Part shown: piece by piece, positions 34,403 to 45,677 of the stretch | Layout: the number at the start of each line of letters is the position of its first letter | How positions within the stretch are numbered: position 1 is the stretch's first letter | Assembly: GCA_003550325.1 (NCBI GenBank) | Contig: QKWP01000126.1 | Span: 275,121-339,120, forward strand | DNA: 64,000 nt | Reading direction: 5' to 3' | From: Gigaspora rosea | Lineage: Eukaryota; Glomeromycota; Glomeromycetes; Diversisporales; Gigasporaceae | Position numbers and translations under genes: made by a program | Notes under the pieces: generated by a model | Databases searched by the model: none | Told to the model about the DNA's origin: nothing | The model's input: only the letters and a program-made list of their open reading frames with translations

Positions 34403-34729
34403 TTTATTGCTATGGCAATGCATCACCACTCCTGATTGACCAATTAGAATACAGGATTAGATGTAATATGAAATCGAAGTGAAACAAATTTTTTTTAAAA
34501 ATTGCTTCTAACTTAAAATTTTGACTATGAAACTACATCTTTTTCTTAGCAAAAAAATTTCTTTTAAAATTTTAGGTTAGAAGAGCCTTTTACTATTGCA
34601 CTTACCAAACTCTAACCCTAACCATAACCTGCTGCTATTTGTTTTATTTGATTAATATTAAATCAAAACAAACAAAATAATTGGTCGATTAGAGTGGCAA
34701 TATAATCACCATGGTGATAAAGAATAATT
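34403..34729. mobile_element. Core-module MITE, copy 1 (second copy at 53030-53320)
   Basis: Imperfect inverted ends: CTATGGCAATGCATCACCAC and GATTGACCAATTA against TAATTGGTCGATTAG and TGGCAATATAATCACCATGG. The interior (GCTTCTAACTTAAAATTTTG, AAAAAAATTTCTTTTAAAAT, CTCTAACCCTAACC, AATCAAAACAAACAAAATAA) matches 53030-53320 almost base for base, so the two inserted fairly recently. Confidence 0.7.
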
Positions 34730-35354
34730 GTCTTTTTTATACAAAATTTTTAATATTTTATTAATTAATAGAACCCCAAACATTTTCATTAGATCATAAC
34801 TGGATTTTGGCCTAATTTGCTAAAAATAACAAAACTATATTTACTTAAATAACTTCTCATTTAGTATCAGAATTGAATAAACTTTTTTGTTAAATGTGCC
34901 TCACTGTAAAAGCTTCATTTTAAAAAAAGTTCATTCAAATTGGACTACTAAATACCAAGATAATTGCCAAAAACTTTTTAGTTCCTTAAATTTAGAGGTT
35001 TTTGCTAAAATTCATATCATATGTCCTCTGTACTATATGTTTGGAATTCTTAATTTGTTATAAAATTAAATTTTTAAACTAAAAATTTTATTAAAAAATT
35101 TAATTAATTTTTAAAGTTTTATATTAATTTATAATTATAAAAATATTTTAGATAATATAAAATGTGCCTATAATGTTTTTACACTATAGGTAAATTAGAT
35201 TTGCAAATTTGTGTAACAAAAACAAAAATAAATTTTTATAAAACAAAAATATTTTTCATTACTTTAGGACTAGAGAGAGACCTGAAATTTTATCAGGGCA
35301 TTAGTATATAAAAAAAGAGTTTTACTAAAATGCACCTATAGTATTTTACACTAT
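34730..35354. other. A+T-rich gene-free stretch
   Basis: No gene and no clear repeat; long A and T runs only. Confidence 0.4.
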
Positions 35355-35464
35355 GTTATACAAAACTATTAGAATAGCCAATCAAAATTTAAGATCAGGT
35401 ATAACAAAAAATTTTATTTTTTTGTTTAATTTTTAAAAAAAAAACATTCATATCTCTAAATTTT

Positions 35465-35465
<1 letters not shown>

Positions 35466-35508
<43 letters not shown>

Positions 35509-35909
35509 NNNNNTTTTTTTTTTGTTGTTAAGGTGAGGTTTTGCCTTTATCTTTATTAATAAAATGTGTGAGATTCCTCGAGGGGTTTCTTGAATTACAA
35601 ATTATTATACAAGAATTAAGACACAGACTATAGATAAACTAATTCTATCTAAATTATCTGCAACCTAAACCTACTAGAGTGGTTAAAACTCACCTAGATT
35701 TGGATGTGGAGAATAGAGTTAGTAGGACAGCTATATTTGATCCAATTATATAACCAAATGTCTATTTTTCTAAGTGCTAGCCCAAGAGGTGGGCAAGAAT
35801 TTGTATTGTTTTCATGTAATTGGTCTGGTAAACCACATATACAATTATAGGTATATAGAGCTTTGTTGTGTGAGAATGTGCGTGTCAATTTAGTAGATGT
35901 TGAGTAAGA
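35466..35909 (-). mobile_element. Retroposon with poly-A tail and 14-base duplication
   Basis: ATCTCTAAATTTTG lies on both sides (35452-35465 and 35910-35923). The low-coordinate end is a long T run, i.e. a poly-A tail of the minus strand, preceded by TAATAAAGATAAAGGC. The body (e.g. ACTAGAGTGGTTAAAACTC near 35673) is shared, in the opposite orientation, with 36905-37260. No long frame: a LINE 3' end or a LINE-driven SINE. Confidence 0.8.
35509..35513. other. Assembly gap (5 N) in a homopolymer
   Basis: Five N inside the T run that is the retroposon tail. The true tail length is unknown. Confidence 0.97.
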
Positions 35910-36299
35910 ATCTCTAAATTTTGTTTATAAAACCACCTTTGGTCTCTAATAAAAAAATTTCTTGCTAAATTTTGTATATACTAATGCTTCGATAAAATCT
36001 CAAACCTTACCCTAACTCTAAAATAATTAAAATTTATTTTTTGTTTTGTAAAAATTTATTTTTTTGTTTATGTTACACAAATTTGCATAAGTGCGTTTTA
36101 TAATAATTGTACAAAATTTAGCAAAATTTTTTTTTATTAGAGCCCCAAAGGTGGTTTTATAAGCGAACTTTTGAAATATAAATGTTTTTTAAATAATAAA
36201 CAAAAAAACTGAAATTTATGTTATATCTGATCTAAATTTTGATTGGCTATTCTAATGTTTTTGTTTAATATAGAAAAAAAACCAAAAAACTAGTTCTAC

Positions 36300-37268
36300 T
36301 GGCTTATTTGTATATACTATAACAATATTACTCAAATAATTCAAAATACTATTTATATAATTTCTCTTTTCCAAACTTCCAGACTTAACAGCTCTTCAAA
36401 TTCAATTGCTTTATATAGGTCTTTCTAATTATAATTGCTTAAACCCTATAAAGCTCTTTGTTTTTAATGTACTTTTCTTTTTTTTCTACTATTTAAAGCT
36501 TCATTTCAATTTCACTAATTAATACACACCTTTTACAAAACTGTTTCCAATATCACTATAAAATTCTGCTCAATATCTTTTAAAATATTTATAACCAACT
36601 TTGGAAACTATATTGTATTACACTTTTACAATAGAAAAACCTCCAAATCATCTATCTCAACTTCTGTTACTTTATCAATACCAACTATATATAGTAACAA
36701 AGTTATTTTGGATTTTGGGACCTGAAATTAAATATTTTTTGATATAGTTTTTGATCTATAAAATTATAAAAAACAATAAATATATAAATTTATTTGCTTT
36801 TCTTTATAAAAAATTTTATTTATTTTTGGAAATCCAAAATAGGCTTTTTTCAAAAATCAATTTTGGTAACATATATGATACCAACTTTACTTACTACTTC
36901 CTCAAATTCTCACACTTTACTATCAAGCTATACCAGAATCACTATATCTATAGCTGTATATGTAGCCTCTCTGACTAATTATATAATTAAGATAATAATT
37001 TATGTTCTAGTTCTATCAATAAATCAAATACAGGTACCAATACTAATTTTATATTTTATATCCAAATTTAGATGAGTTCTAACTACTCAGTAGGTTTAGA
37101 TTGCAAATAAATTAAATAGTATAGCTATTTATAGTCTAAATCTCAACTCTTGTAATATAATTTGTATACAATAATATTATTTGTATTTTTAAGAAACTTT
37201 TTAAGGAATTTTATACAAATTATTAATAAAGATAGAGACAAAACCTTATTTTAATACAAAAAAATCTA
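36300..37268 (+). mobile_element. Older plus-strand copy of the same retroposon family
   Basis: From about 36905 to 37260 it aligns with the inverse of 35526-35900: CTATAGCTGTATATGTAGCC, CCAAATTTAGATGAGTTCTA, CAGTAGGTTTAGATTGCAAA, AATTATTAATAAAGATAGAG, then an A-rich end. 36300-36680 is T+C-rich and may be its 5' part. It is interrupted by the MITE at 36687-36877 and is more diverged than the 35.5 kb copy. No duplication found. Confidence 0.6.
36687..36877. mobile_element. MITE with 9-base duplication ATACCAACT
   Basis: ATACCAACT flanks it exactly (36678-36686 and 36878-36886). The ends are imperfect inverted repeats (ATATATAGTAACAAAG against TTTTGGTAACATATAT). The right half (TTTGCTTTTCTTTATAAAAA, then AAAATCAATTTTGG) matches the element at 55414-55651, which also has a 9-base duplication. 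Nine bases suggests Mutator-type insertion. Confidence 0.8.
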
Positions 37269-37269
37269 A

Positions 37270-37745
37270 ATATATGCTAAATTTTATGCTAAACAAGTTT
37301 ATTTACAAACCAAAAATAGAGAGTCATAGTAATAAATTAAGCTATAGATAAACTTTAAAATTTTAAGTTGATTTAAGATAATCTATTTTTGTTTTTTAAA
37401 TAAACTTGTTTAGCACAAAATTTTATATACTTTATGTTTTGCCAAAATTTGTTTTTCAAGCTTTTACTAGGTAAAAAGCTAGGTTAAAATTATATAAAAT
37501 TTTTTTATTTAACAAAAATGTCTTATATTGTTTTAACTTAACTTTTATCAAAAAAAGCTCGTAAAAAAAAACATAAATTATTCAAAATTTTGTGCTAAAC
37601 AAGTTTATTTAGAAGATTTCTTAGTAGAAAAAAGCTTTATAGCAACGTTATTTTTTACTATGATACTCTATTTTTTGTTTTATAAGTAAAATTGTTCAGT
37701 ATAAAATTTTGTATACAATTGAATTTTTAAAAGACAATTACTATT
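37270..37745. repeat. Two inverted pairs of a TGCTAAACAAGTTTATTTA module
   Basis: TGCTAAACAAGTTTATTTA at 37283 faces TAAATAAACTTGTTTAGCA at 37396. It recurs at 37594 and faces a diverged inverse ending near 37712. Two related foldback elements side by side, non-coding. Confidence 0.6.
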
Positions 37746-38262
37746 TGCAATTGGGGTGTTTGAATATGCAGGTGCATAAAACCAACCAATATTCCAATAT
37801 TTTGATTATAAAATTTCTTTTGGCTTCTATCAATAAAACTTTGTAAAATTTTGTATAAACTGTACCTTATTTCAATTCTAAATTTACCCTTACCTAACTA
37901 CAAGAAAGGGTTGTTTGTAGAAATTAAATAACAAATTAATAAAATTAATATCCATGTAACATATACTCATGTATAATTAGTAAAAATCTTTTCAAAATTA
38001 GTAAATCTTTTTTTATAAATTTTACCAACAAAAATTAATTTTTGCAAAATTTTAAAAGTTATTTTAAGTGATTTTATTTTACTATTCTCAATATCTTTAA
38101 CTCTAAAATTCAAAAATAAATTAATATATAAGTTGAAATTGATCTTAAGCTTAATATTTATTGTAAATTTATATGTTTTATTATAATTTGCATTATAATT
38201 TATTATACAGAGTACTATCTTTCCTAACAGCTATATTAAAATATTAAAATAACTGTTTGCAA
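37746..38262. other. Core-module scrap and A+T-rich stretch
   Basis: 37750-37910 has GGGGTGTTTGAATATGCAGG, AAAATTTTGTATAAACTGTA and TTTACCCTTACC, a decayed relative of the CACGGGGTGTTTGAACAC element at 8399. The rest holds nothing I recognise. Confidence 0.45.
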
Positions 38263-39307
38263 TAGTGATATGGGCCGATGTCAAAACCTTAGGCCGGGGC
38301 TGAGGTTAAATTTACTCGGCCCGGTCGACCGGGCTGACCATTATACTAAAAAAAAATTCTTGGCCAATTATAGCTAATTTCATTACTCCTGTGACACCTG
38401 ATTAAAAAATTAGACTATCCGATTCGATAAATTTTGATTTCAGTCTGATTAGTATATATATTACATACAAAAATAAAAACTTATCAAATTGGGTAGTCTA
38501 ATTTTTAAACAGATGTCTCAGGAGTAATGAAATAAGACTGTTTGAATTTGAAACTTCACTTAACGTTATTTTTTATATTTTTGTAAAGGGTGGGAAAGAC
38601 ATTGGTATAAATAGTGATTTCTGGGATGCGAGAAAGCGTAATCTTTTTGTCCAATTATTGTTAAAGGGACTTGTGTCATCTGCGGGAAAAAATTAAACTC
38701 ACATTAAAATTAAACGAGGTTTAGTAGGCTAATGTGAACCTAAATTAGGTTCACGTGAACTAGATTAGGTCAAATCCCGACATGCTCGTGTTTAGGTGTC
38801 CCAAAATTTATGAAAACAGCTGTGAAGAAGTGCCGGTACTAAGTCTCAGTGCTCAGACATTTCTCCAAATAATAAATTATCTTTACACTAACCTAATGGA
38901 TGAATATTTAAAGGGATTGTGTTGTGGTAAATATGTATGATGTTAATAGTTTGCTGATTTTAATTTAACATGGATAATAAATCATCTTTATACTCACCTT
39001 CTGAATGAAAAATATTTAGGTGGTGGTAAATAAGTATTATGATCATGGTTTGCTGATTTTAACACCGGATAATAAATCATCTTTACACTCTCACACTAAA
39101 TGAAAAGATTTGAAGAAAATTGGGTTGTGTAAGATACTGATTTTAATTCCACCGGCATTAAGTAAGTCAGTTAGCCAGCATTATGCGAGCTGGCTCAAAT
39201 TACAAAAATTTACTTTACCTTGATCAGCCTCTGCCCATGAAGGTGTGGGTCGACCCTCAGCCCACCCGCACGCCCGGCTGATGGGCCGGGGTCAGCCCAT
39301 ATCACTA
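38263..39307. mobile_element. Non-autonomous hAT element, duplication GTTTGCAA
   Basis: TAGTGATATGGGC at the left and GCCCATATCACTA at the right form inverted ends. GTTTGCAA flanks both (38255-38262 and 39308-39315). The 8-base duplication and TAGTG terminus are the hAT signature. The subterminal regions are G+C-rich (GGCCGGGGCTGA, CTGATGGGCCGGGGTCAGCC), unlike anything nearby. The interior has a nested MITE (38378-38533) and three tandem units of about 100 bases with ATAATAAATCATCTTTACAC. No transposase. Confidence 0.88.
38378..38533. mobile_element. MITE nested in the hAT element
   Basis: TTTCATTACTCCTGTGACAC faces GATGTCTCAGGAGTAATGAA, with inner pairing of AAAAATTAGACTA against TAGTCTAATTTTT. 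About 155 bases, non-coding. Duplication not clear. Confidence 0.65.
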
Positions 39308-39335
39308 GTTTGCAAGTAATAGATTATTATAGTGG

Positions 39336-39505
39336 GTTCACAAAATTCTAGGTTGGATGGGTCAAATCTAGGTTAGTGTTTAGCCCAAGTACTATAGCAA
39401 AATTATTATCTGGGAATTTTTTGCTTAATAATTTTATTAGAAAAATTTTTATGATCTTTGGGCAAAATTAATCAATTCTGATCCAGCTGAACATGATCCC
39501 CCTAT
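39336..39505. mobile_element. Small MITE, inverted relative of 47175-47400
   Basis: GGGTTCACAAAATTCTAGG and GGTTAGTGTTTAGCCC match the inverse of the right part of the 47.2 kb element; TGATCCAGCTGAACATGATC corresponds to its left part. Decayed. Confidence 0.45.
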
Positions 39506-39801
39506 AAAAATTTCAGCATGAAATGATACAAAAATACATAAAAAAAGTTTGGATATGGACTACACAAGCCTGCATGTAAGTCTATATGAAACAATATATG
39601 AAAAAGCACATTTATAGCATGTCATAAGGTGCAGATTCTATGCAATAGTGCATGTAATAATATGCAATTTTATATTTTTCTTGTGCATTGTCTTGTGCAT
39701 ATTTATGTGCAAATAACATATTATAGCATATCCATACACAAACACATAATAACATATATTATATATATATATATTTATGTGCATTATTTTATTGGAAAAA
39801 A

Positions 39802-40070
39802 CTATTTATACACTATGTGAATGTACACGGGTACTAATTAATTGATTTGCAAATTCGCATAAAATATAAATTATAGACTAAAATTAAACCCAATTTAAGG
39901 TTAGAGTTAGGGTCAGCTTTGGGATTGGAAGGGGTTATAGTTTATGTAAAATTTTGCAAGGAATTTTTTTGTTAGAGCCTGAAGAGTGGTTAAGCTAGTG
40001 GTTTCATAAGTGAAATTTTAAGTTATCATATGTACCTGTGTTTATACACTAGTGTACAAATAGTAATTGC
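39802..40070. mobile_element. Core-module MITE with GTGTACA-like ends
   Basis: ACTATTTATACACTATGTG and ACACGGGTAC face GTACCTGTG and ACACTAGTGTACAAATAGT. The interior carries the core inverted: GGTTAGAGTTAGGGTC, then AAAATTTTGCAAGGAATTTT and GTTAGAGCC. Non-coding. Confidence 0.6.
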
Positions 40071-40735
40071 CTATTTTATTAACTAAATTTTATAATTTTA
40101 TAACTTAAGTTTTATTAACTAAAGTTTATATTTTATTAACTAAATTTTATTATTTTATTAATTAAATTTTACAAATATAATTTATATACTAGATAAGAAA
40201 TACTTCTAATTACTAAAACTACCAACTTTAAAAATAATCTAGCAACTAATAATATTGAAAAAAAAACAAAGTAAATAATAGTACCAAAATTAAAGATTCA
40301 AAAAAAAAAGAATTTGAAATGACTATTCTAGAAATAACTCCAATAGTAACAACTCTAATTGTAGCAATTCCAATAGCAGTAACTCAAAAGAGATACTAAA
40401 ATGCAATAATATACAGAAGTAATAAAAAATAATAAAAAAAATAATAGTAAAAATAGACAAAGCTACAATATCTTCAAAAATATTATACCAAAAAATAATA
40501 GTAATTCCTAAAGAGCAACTCCTAAGGCAATAACACCAAATATGGTTTCAAAGACAATAAAAAAATTATATAAAAATTTGTGAGTTGTAAAAAAAAAATA
40601 AAAAAAAATAATAAAAATAAAAAAATAGACAAAAAAAACAAATAAGCAAATATTTATTTGCTTACAAATCAAATGTAATTTGTGTACATCAATGACAGAA
40701 ATTATCAAAAAGTAAATATTTATTTACTTACAAAA
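40071..40735. other. A+T-rich gene-free stretch
   Basis: 40071-40170 repeats ACTAAATTTTAT-type units. 40320-40390 holds a short array like the one at 33735. A minus-strand frame near 40508-40708 is a low-complexity Phe/Ile string across A runs and is not a gene. Confidence 0.4.
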
Positions 40736-41292
40736 TGAATCTTAACGATCATCACATTAATGCATAGGATTAAGATCTTAGTGATTATCATATTAATGTA
40801 CAGAATTATGATCGTTAAGGATCTTAATGATCATCATATTAATATATGAAATTATGATCGTTAAGGATCTTAACAATTGTGATAATTGTGATGTTATGCA
40901 CAAAAATTATGATCATTAAGAATCTTAATGATTTTAATAATCATGTTATTAATGCACTGAAATTATGACATTGTGTTTAATGATTATAAAAATTATAATA
41001 TCATGCAAAAAAATGAACATTATGATTGTTAAAATTGATCATTAAGGAATCTTAATGATTGTTATAATTATGACATTAGTACACTAAAATTATGATCATT
41101 AAAAATCTTAATGATTGTGCATGTCAGAGCATGAAAATTATAATTATGATCATTAAGAATCTTAATAATTGTGCACGTCAGTGCACAAAAATTATAATTA
41201 TAACAATTGTGCTTATCAATGTATGAAAAATTATGATTGTTAAAAATCTTACCAAGTGTACATATTAGTGCACAGAAATTTTATGATCATTA
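40736..41292. repeat. Minisatellite, unit about 60-75 bases, some eight copies
   Basis: ATTATGATCATTAAGAATCT then TAATGATTGT and a GTGCACAGAA-like end recur from start to end. The ATGATC/GATCAT content makes every unit weakly palindromic. Copies are diverged. It ends directly at the next MITE. Confidence 0.75.
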
Positions 41293-41293
41293 A

Positions 41294-41557
41294 GATAGGC
41301 CAGACCAAGTTGATTATATGTTTTACATTATCTCTCTCTTTCCTCCAGGAGGGGGGAGAGAGTGGTTCACTTAATAAAATTTTAAAAAATTTTTTTTAAA
41401 AAAAAAAAATTTTTTGAATTTTTCTGTGAATATAAAATTTTTTTGAAAAGTCCGGTAGTTCTATATATTTATTAAAATTTTTTTTACTATGAGAGAGGGG
41501 GAGCTCTGAGGAGGAAGTAATATAAAACACCATAATCAAATTAGTCTGGCCTTATTA
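41294..41557. mobile_element. MITE with GGCCAGACC-type ends
   Basis: GGCCAGACCAAGTTGATTAT and TGTTTTACATTA face TAATATAAAACACC and AATCAAATTAGTCTGGCC. Inside each arm lies a CT/GA-rich block (TCTCTCTCTTTCCTCC and GAGAGAGGGGGAG). GGCC ends and ATA/TTA flanks suggest a Harbinger-like relative; the duplication is not exact. Confidence 0.6.
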
Positions 41558-41724
41558 CATATCAATATATAGATATAATACTATGCTCAATAGTGCATAA
41601 ATTTCAATTTTTTGTGTAATAACCAGTATTTAAATAGAAATTTTAATTTACCAGTACATGCACATGCTATATAAAAATACTGTTAAAAAAACCCTGTAAA
41701 AAAATTTTTATATAAAGTAAGTAT

Positions 41725-42085
41725 TTGTAGCCAATTTGCATTAGTTGTTTTTTTTATTGCTTAGCCAACTTAGCTAATTTTTTAAAAAATTAACTTAGTT
41801 AATTTTTATATTAGATTATATTAAAAATTGCAGTAACCAATCAAATTTAGGCTGGTTTAGTTGTTTATATCAGATATTATATCCACTTATTAGAATCTGA
41901 AAAACTCTAAAAAAAATTAATGAACCTAAAATATAAGCAAGTTTGAGAAAAAATCCGAGAAAATCTTTGATATTTTCTGAAGCTTGACTTAGAAAAATTG
42001 ATTCTGACTTAGCGAGCTAAGCTAATTTTTAAATATCAACTTAATCTAGCTAATAAATAATAATTGACTACAAACACTATATAAT
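41725..42085. mobile_element. MITE with AGTATTTGTAGCCAA ends
   Basis: AGTATTTGTAGCCAATTTG and AACTTAGCTAATTTTTTAAA face AAGCTAATTTTTAAATATC and AATAATTGACTACAAACACT. Non-coding; no duplication resolved. Confidence 0.6.
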
Positions 42086-42284
42086 TTATATTTTAATTTA
42101 TATATTTTATAAACAAATATTTTTTTATTTAATTTTTTTTCCCTTTGATAAATCTTGCCATGACTCAACCTTTTAGTTTTATTATATATTTAACAAATTA
42201 AATACAATACATTTCTAAGAATAAACAAAGCCCAACATCATCTAAAAAGTACTGTATTGCTTTTTTTTTTTGAGCTTGGGTTTC

Positions 42285-42560
42285 GTCTTTCGCTTATTAA
42301 CTAGTTTCACTTTGACCAACTTATTTACAATCGATCACATTTCATTAATAAGCTTATTTTACAGATGATCGATTTACAAACAACTTGTTTTGCAAATAAT
42401 ATATTTTCTGATAGCAAAGTAATTCTAGTCATTATCGTTAGAATTAAGTTTAGAATCAGAGTCAAGTTATATGAAGTATTGGTTGTTTGCGAAATAAACT
42501 TGTCTGTAAATTAATTGTTTGTAAAATAAGTTTGTTGGTGAAACGATTATCAGGTGGAGA
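42285..42560. mobile_element. Foldback MITE related to the 24.1 kb element
   Basis: Arms with TTCATTAATAAGCTTATTTT and TTTACAAACAACTTG face GTTGTTTGCGAAATAAACTT and AAAATAAGTTTGTTGG. The general pattern (TTCACYGACAAGTTYATTT) resembles 24102-24378, but much diverged. Confidence 0.55.
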
Positions 42561-43379
42561 GCTTTTCAAATATAAGATTGGAAAACTTTATGGAATTATA
42601 TTCGATTCGTCGCATTAACCATCATGGTTTTATGCCATAGTCTTTATGATATCTTGTTAGATGCAGGTATTTTCTGACTAATGCTATAATTAATGTTGCG
42701 GGCGAAATCTAAATATTTCGCCAAATCTGAATCCGAAATTCGGGTAATAATAGTTTCGCTAAACATGCAAATTTCCAAAATTTCTGATCAAATCCGTAAT
42801 TGTCCATATTATAGACTCAATCTGAAGAGCCCGAAATTGTCTGATGCTATGATTGGTCATGTTCAAAAACGTGATCCATACATGTGAAATTTTTTTGGTT
42901 CATAATTCTGTTGATTCAACATTTGCATCTATGCTGCCCAGTTTAAACTACTATTAAACTAATATCAATATTGAGAGTTATCAGATTTGATAACATTATA
43001 AACGATTAGATTCATACGTTAAACCAATCCTGTCAAATTTATTAAAAAGTTAATTCACCACGTCTGCTTTGATGAAAATGATCCAAGAAACAAAAGAAAG
43101 AATGAAAAAAACAATCAATCTAATCAGTAACTAATTATTATTGCTGTAGTAACCTTAGTAGTCCACTTTCTTCTCCTGAATCAAAACTCTGAGCAGCCTT
43201 CCATCAATATGACAAATATAATTATTAACATGAAAACCCAAGTAATCAAACAAACCATTGGCCAACAAACTGAAAAATTAGAGGATAAAGTCCAAAAACT
43301 TTGAAGCGATTTCAGTGCTATATGAATCTAATAGCTTATAATATTTTCAAATCTGATAACTCCTAATACTAACAAATTA
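42561..43379. other. Gene-free stretch
   Basis: No gene recognised. 42690-42890 contains a 64-residue open frame without ATG or known domain. 43150-43330 has locally higher G+C but frequent stops on both strands. Confidence 0.35.
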
Positions 43380-43897
43380 GGGTGCAGACTAAACTAATTG
43401 TTATTTAGGTAATATATGAAGATCATTAATTGGGATTTTTTATGGGCCATATATTTAAATATTTAATAAAATTTACATTTTTTAACACAAGTATCTGACA
43501 AAAGTATATATAATTTTTTTTTAAAATTAAATCCCTCAATTAGCTCTATATGGTAATAGAGCTATTTTTTAGATAAAATTTTTAAAAAAATTAATTAAAT
43601 AATTAATATTTAATATTTATATAATAATTGAATGACTTTAATAAACTATTAAAAAAAGTAGCTCTATTACTATATAGAGCTATATGAGAGCTTCAAGTTA
43701 AAAAAAATTATATACACTTTCATTAGATCTTGTGTCAATAAATGTAAACTTAGTTTTATAATTATTTTTTTATTTATATAGATACGCATGTAAATCTAAT
43801 ATCAGATATTACAGAAATCATTAACAAAATTGATTAATGAACTTCATATATGTGTTACTTTAATTAATATTTGATTTAATTAGTTTAGTCTGCACCC
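43380..43897. mobile_element. TA-flanked MITE, perfect 20-base inverted ends
   Basis: GGGTGCAGACTAAACTAATT at the left and its exact inverse at the right, TA outside both. Inner arms with AGCTCTATATGGTAATAGAG face CTCTATTACTATATAGAGCT. Perfect ends suggest a recent insertion. 518 bases, no frame. Confidence 0.8.
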
Positions 43898-44574
43898 TAA
43901 CGTTTCATTAAAATATACATACTGTTAAACTTGCCAAAACCAATATGCATGATAAAAGAGGGTGATCAGATTTGAAAACCTTAGCAGAAACAGTTTTTTT
44001 TAGATCCAACAGGTTATCGAGTTTGACAGAATCAGGAATTCAACAGTATTTGAGATATGCTTTTCATTGACATAAAAAGTCTGTTGAATAGGATAGGCAA
44101 CACTTTATGCTACTTATTAATATAGATTTGCTAACAGAAATATCAGAAGTATTGGATTTTATCAGATTTATATCAGATTTTCATTTTTATTTCAGAATTT
44201 GGAATTTTTATTTCTGATCACCTTATTAAATCTGAATTATTTAGAAAAGAAAACAATTTCACCCACAACATTAGCTGTAATTATATGCAAATATTGAAAT
44301 CGAATTGCTATGATTATAAAGTGGTTATATCTTTTGCTACTAGTTTGTATAGGCTGCTTGAACATGAGCTTGAACTTGTTGCGTGTGGTCCACCGAAGCC
44401 TATTGTGGTCCTGCACATCGTCATATGCTACACATTCTTTATATTAGGATGTCCAGGATTATGTGATACAATGGAGTAAATTACAGGTGAACTGGGGTAG
44501 ATTATGTAATAGATAAGAAATAAATTTAAAATTATGCAATTGATTATGTGATTTTTATTATTGTATAATATATA

Positions 44575-45186
44575 TGGTCTGGTGCAAAAAGGTTCATACT
44601 TCAGATAGTTATTAGTAAACTTTTTTTTTTTACAAAATAATTTTTGATATTTTTACTTTATTAAAAGTAGTTAGTATGCAGATTAATTAAAATATAATTA
44701 TTTTGGTAACTTTCTTGTTAAAATAAAAAATTTTATTTATACTAGCTTTTTTTAAAAAATGATTTTAAAATTTACTACTGTATATAAATTTAATAGTAAT
44801 TTTTATAGATTTTATATAGTAAAAAAATACAATTGCTTGACTTTATTGACTAATTTTTAACAACTAGTAATCCAATTTTGCCCAAATTTTAACCATATGT
44901 TCATTATATGCACATTAATGCACTTGCATAACACAAACTTATAAAACCTTATACTTTTTGTGAAAATATTTAAAATAGATTTTTTTTAAAAAATTTTTTT
45001 TTTATTTAATTCGAAAAGTTGTATATAATGAATTGTTAAAATAAATTTATATTATAATAATAAAAACTATATAAAAAGATAAATTATATATAAAAAATTA
45101 GAAATATTGAATCAAAAATTTATGAAGAAAATTAAGTACAAAAATTAAATACATTTTTGAAATATGAACTTTTTCGCACTGGACCA
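44575..45186. mobile_element. TA-flanked MITE, TGGTCTGGTGCAAAAAGG ends
   Basis: TGGTCTGGTGCAAAAAGGTT against AACTTTTTCGCACTGGACCA, flanked by TA. The interior is A+T-rich and non-coding. 612 bases. The 670 bases before it (from 43898) hold no recognised gene. Confidence 0.7.
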
Positions 45187-45677
45187 TAATTAGTTCTATT
45201 CTTTATAATTTTTCAGATACTTGCTGAAGATTTTTACTTCAACTATGCTAGTAATTTAGATTCATTCATTTTCTATATCAGAACTTTTTAGAATTTACTT
45301 TCAGCCATCCAAATTACAAATTAAGTACTGAAGTACGGTATTGTTGAATATTGCCAAATGAAGTTAATGTCTCCCAACAGCCAATTATATTTAAGCTACG
45401 TGAACTGAGTGCTTTTTTTGTCAAATTATGCAAAGCATATGTGATGCAAAATTTTGGTAAATTATGTGCATATTATGCTTTAGCACAATCCTGTAACCCT
45501 ACTTTATATACTATATATCTGATATATCATACATGATTGTACTACAGTGTGGGAACCCTTAAATCAACTAGTCCTATATAGTGCCAAATTTTGGGTTGGG
45601 TCAGAAGTTGGGTTGGAGCCAATAAAATGCAGGAAATTTTGCAAATAAAAAAAAACAAAAACAAAACAGAAATATAA
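45187..45677. other. Gene-free stretch with half of a direct repeat
   Basis: 45590-45650 (TGGGTTGGGTCAGAAGTTGG, AGCCAATAAAATGCAGG, TTTTGCAAATAAAA) recurs in the same orientation at 46153-46210, just beyond the Harbinger-type element. The two may be the direct ends of an outer element or an older tandem duplication. Confidence 0.4.

Larger units (their letters stand above)
35355..36265. mobile_element. Core-module inverted-repeat element split by a retroposon
   Basis: ATTAGAATAGCCAATCAAAA near 35369 faces its inverse TTTTGATTGGCTATTCTAAT ending at 36256. GATCAGGTATAAC faces GTTATATCTGATC. Between them lies the core (AAAAAAATTTCTTGCTAAAT then CTTACCCTAACTCTAA near 36010) and a 444-base retroposon. 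Without it the element would be about 450 bases. Confidence 0.7.

Noticed and set aside
35461-35523. The long T run as a biological feature
   Set aside because: It is the poly-A tail of a minus-strand retroposon and contains an assembly gap, so its length is not reliable.
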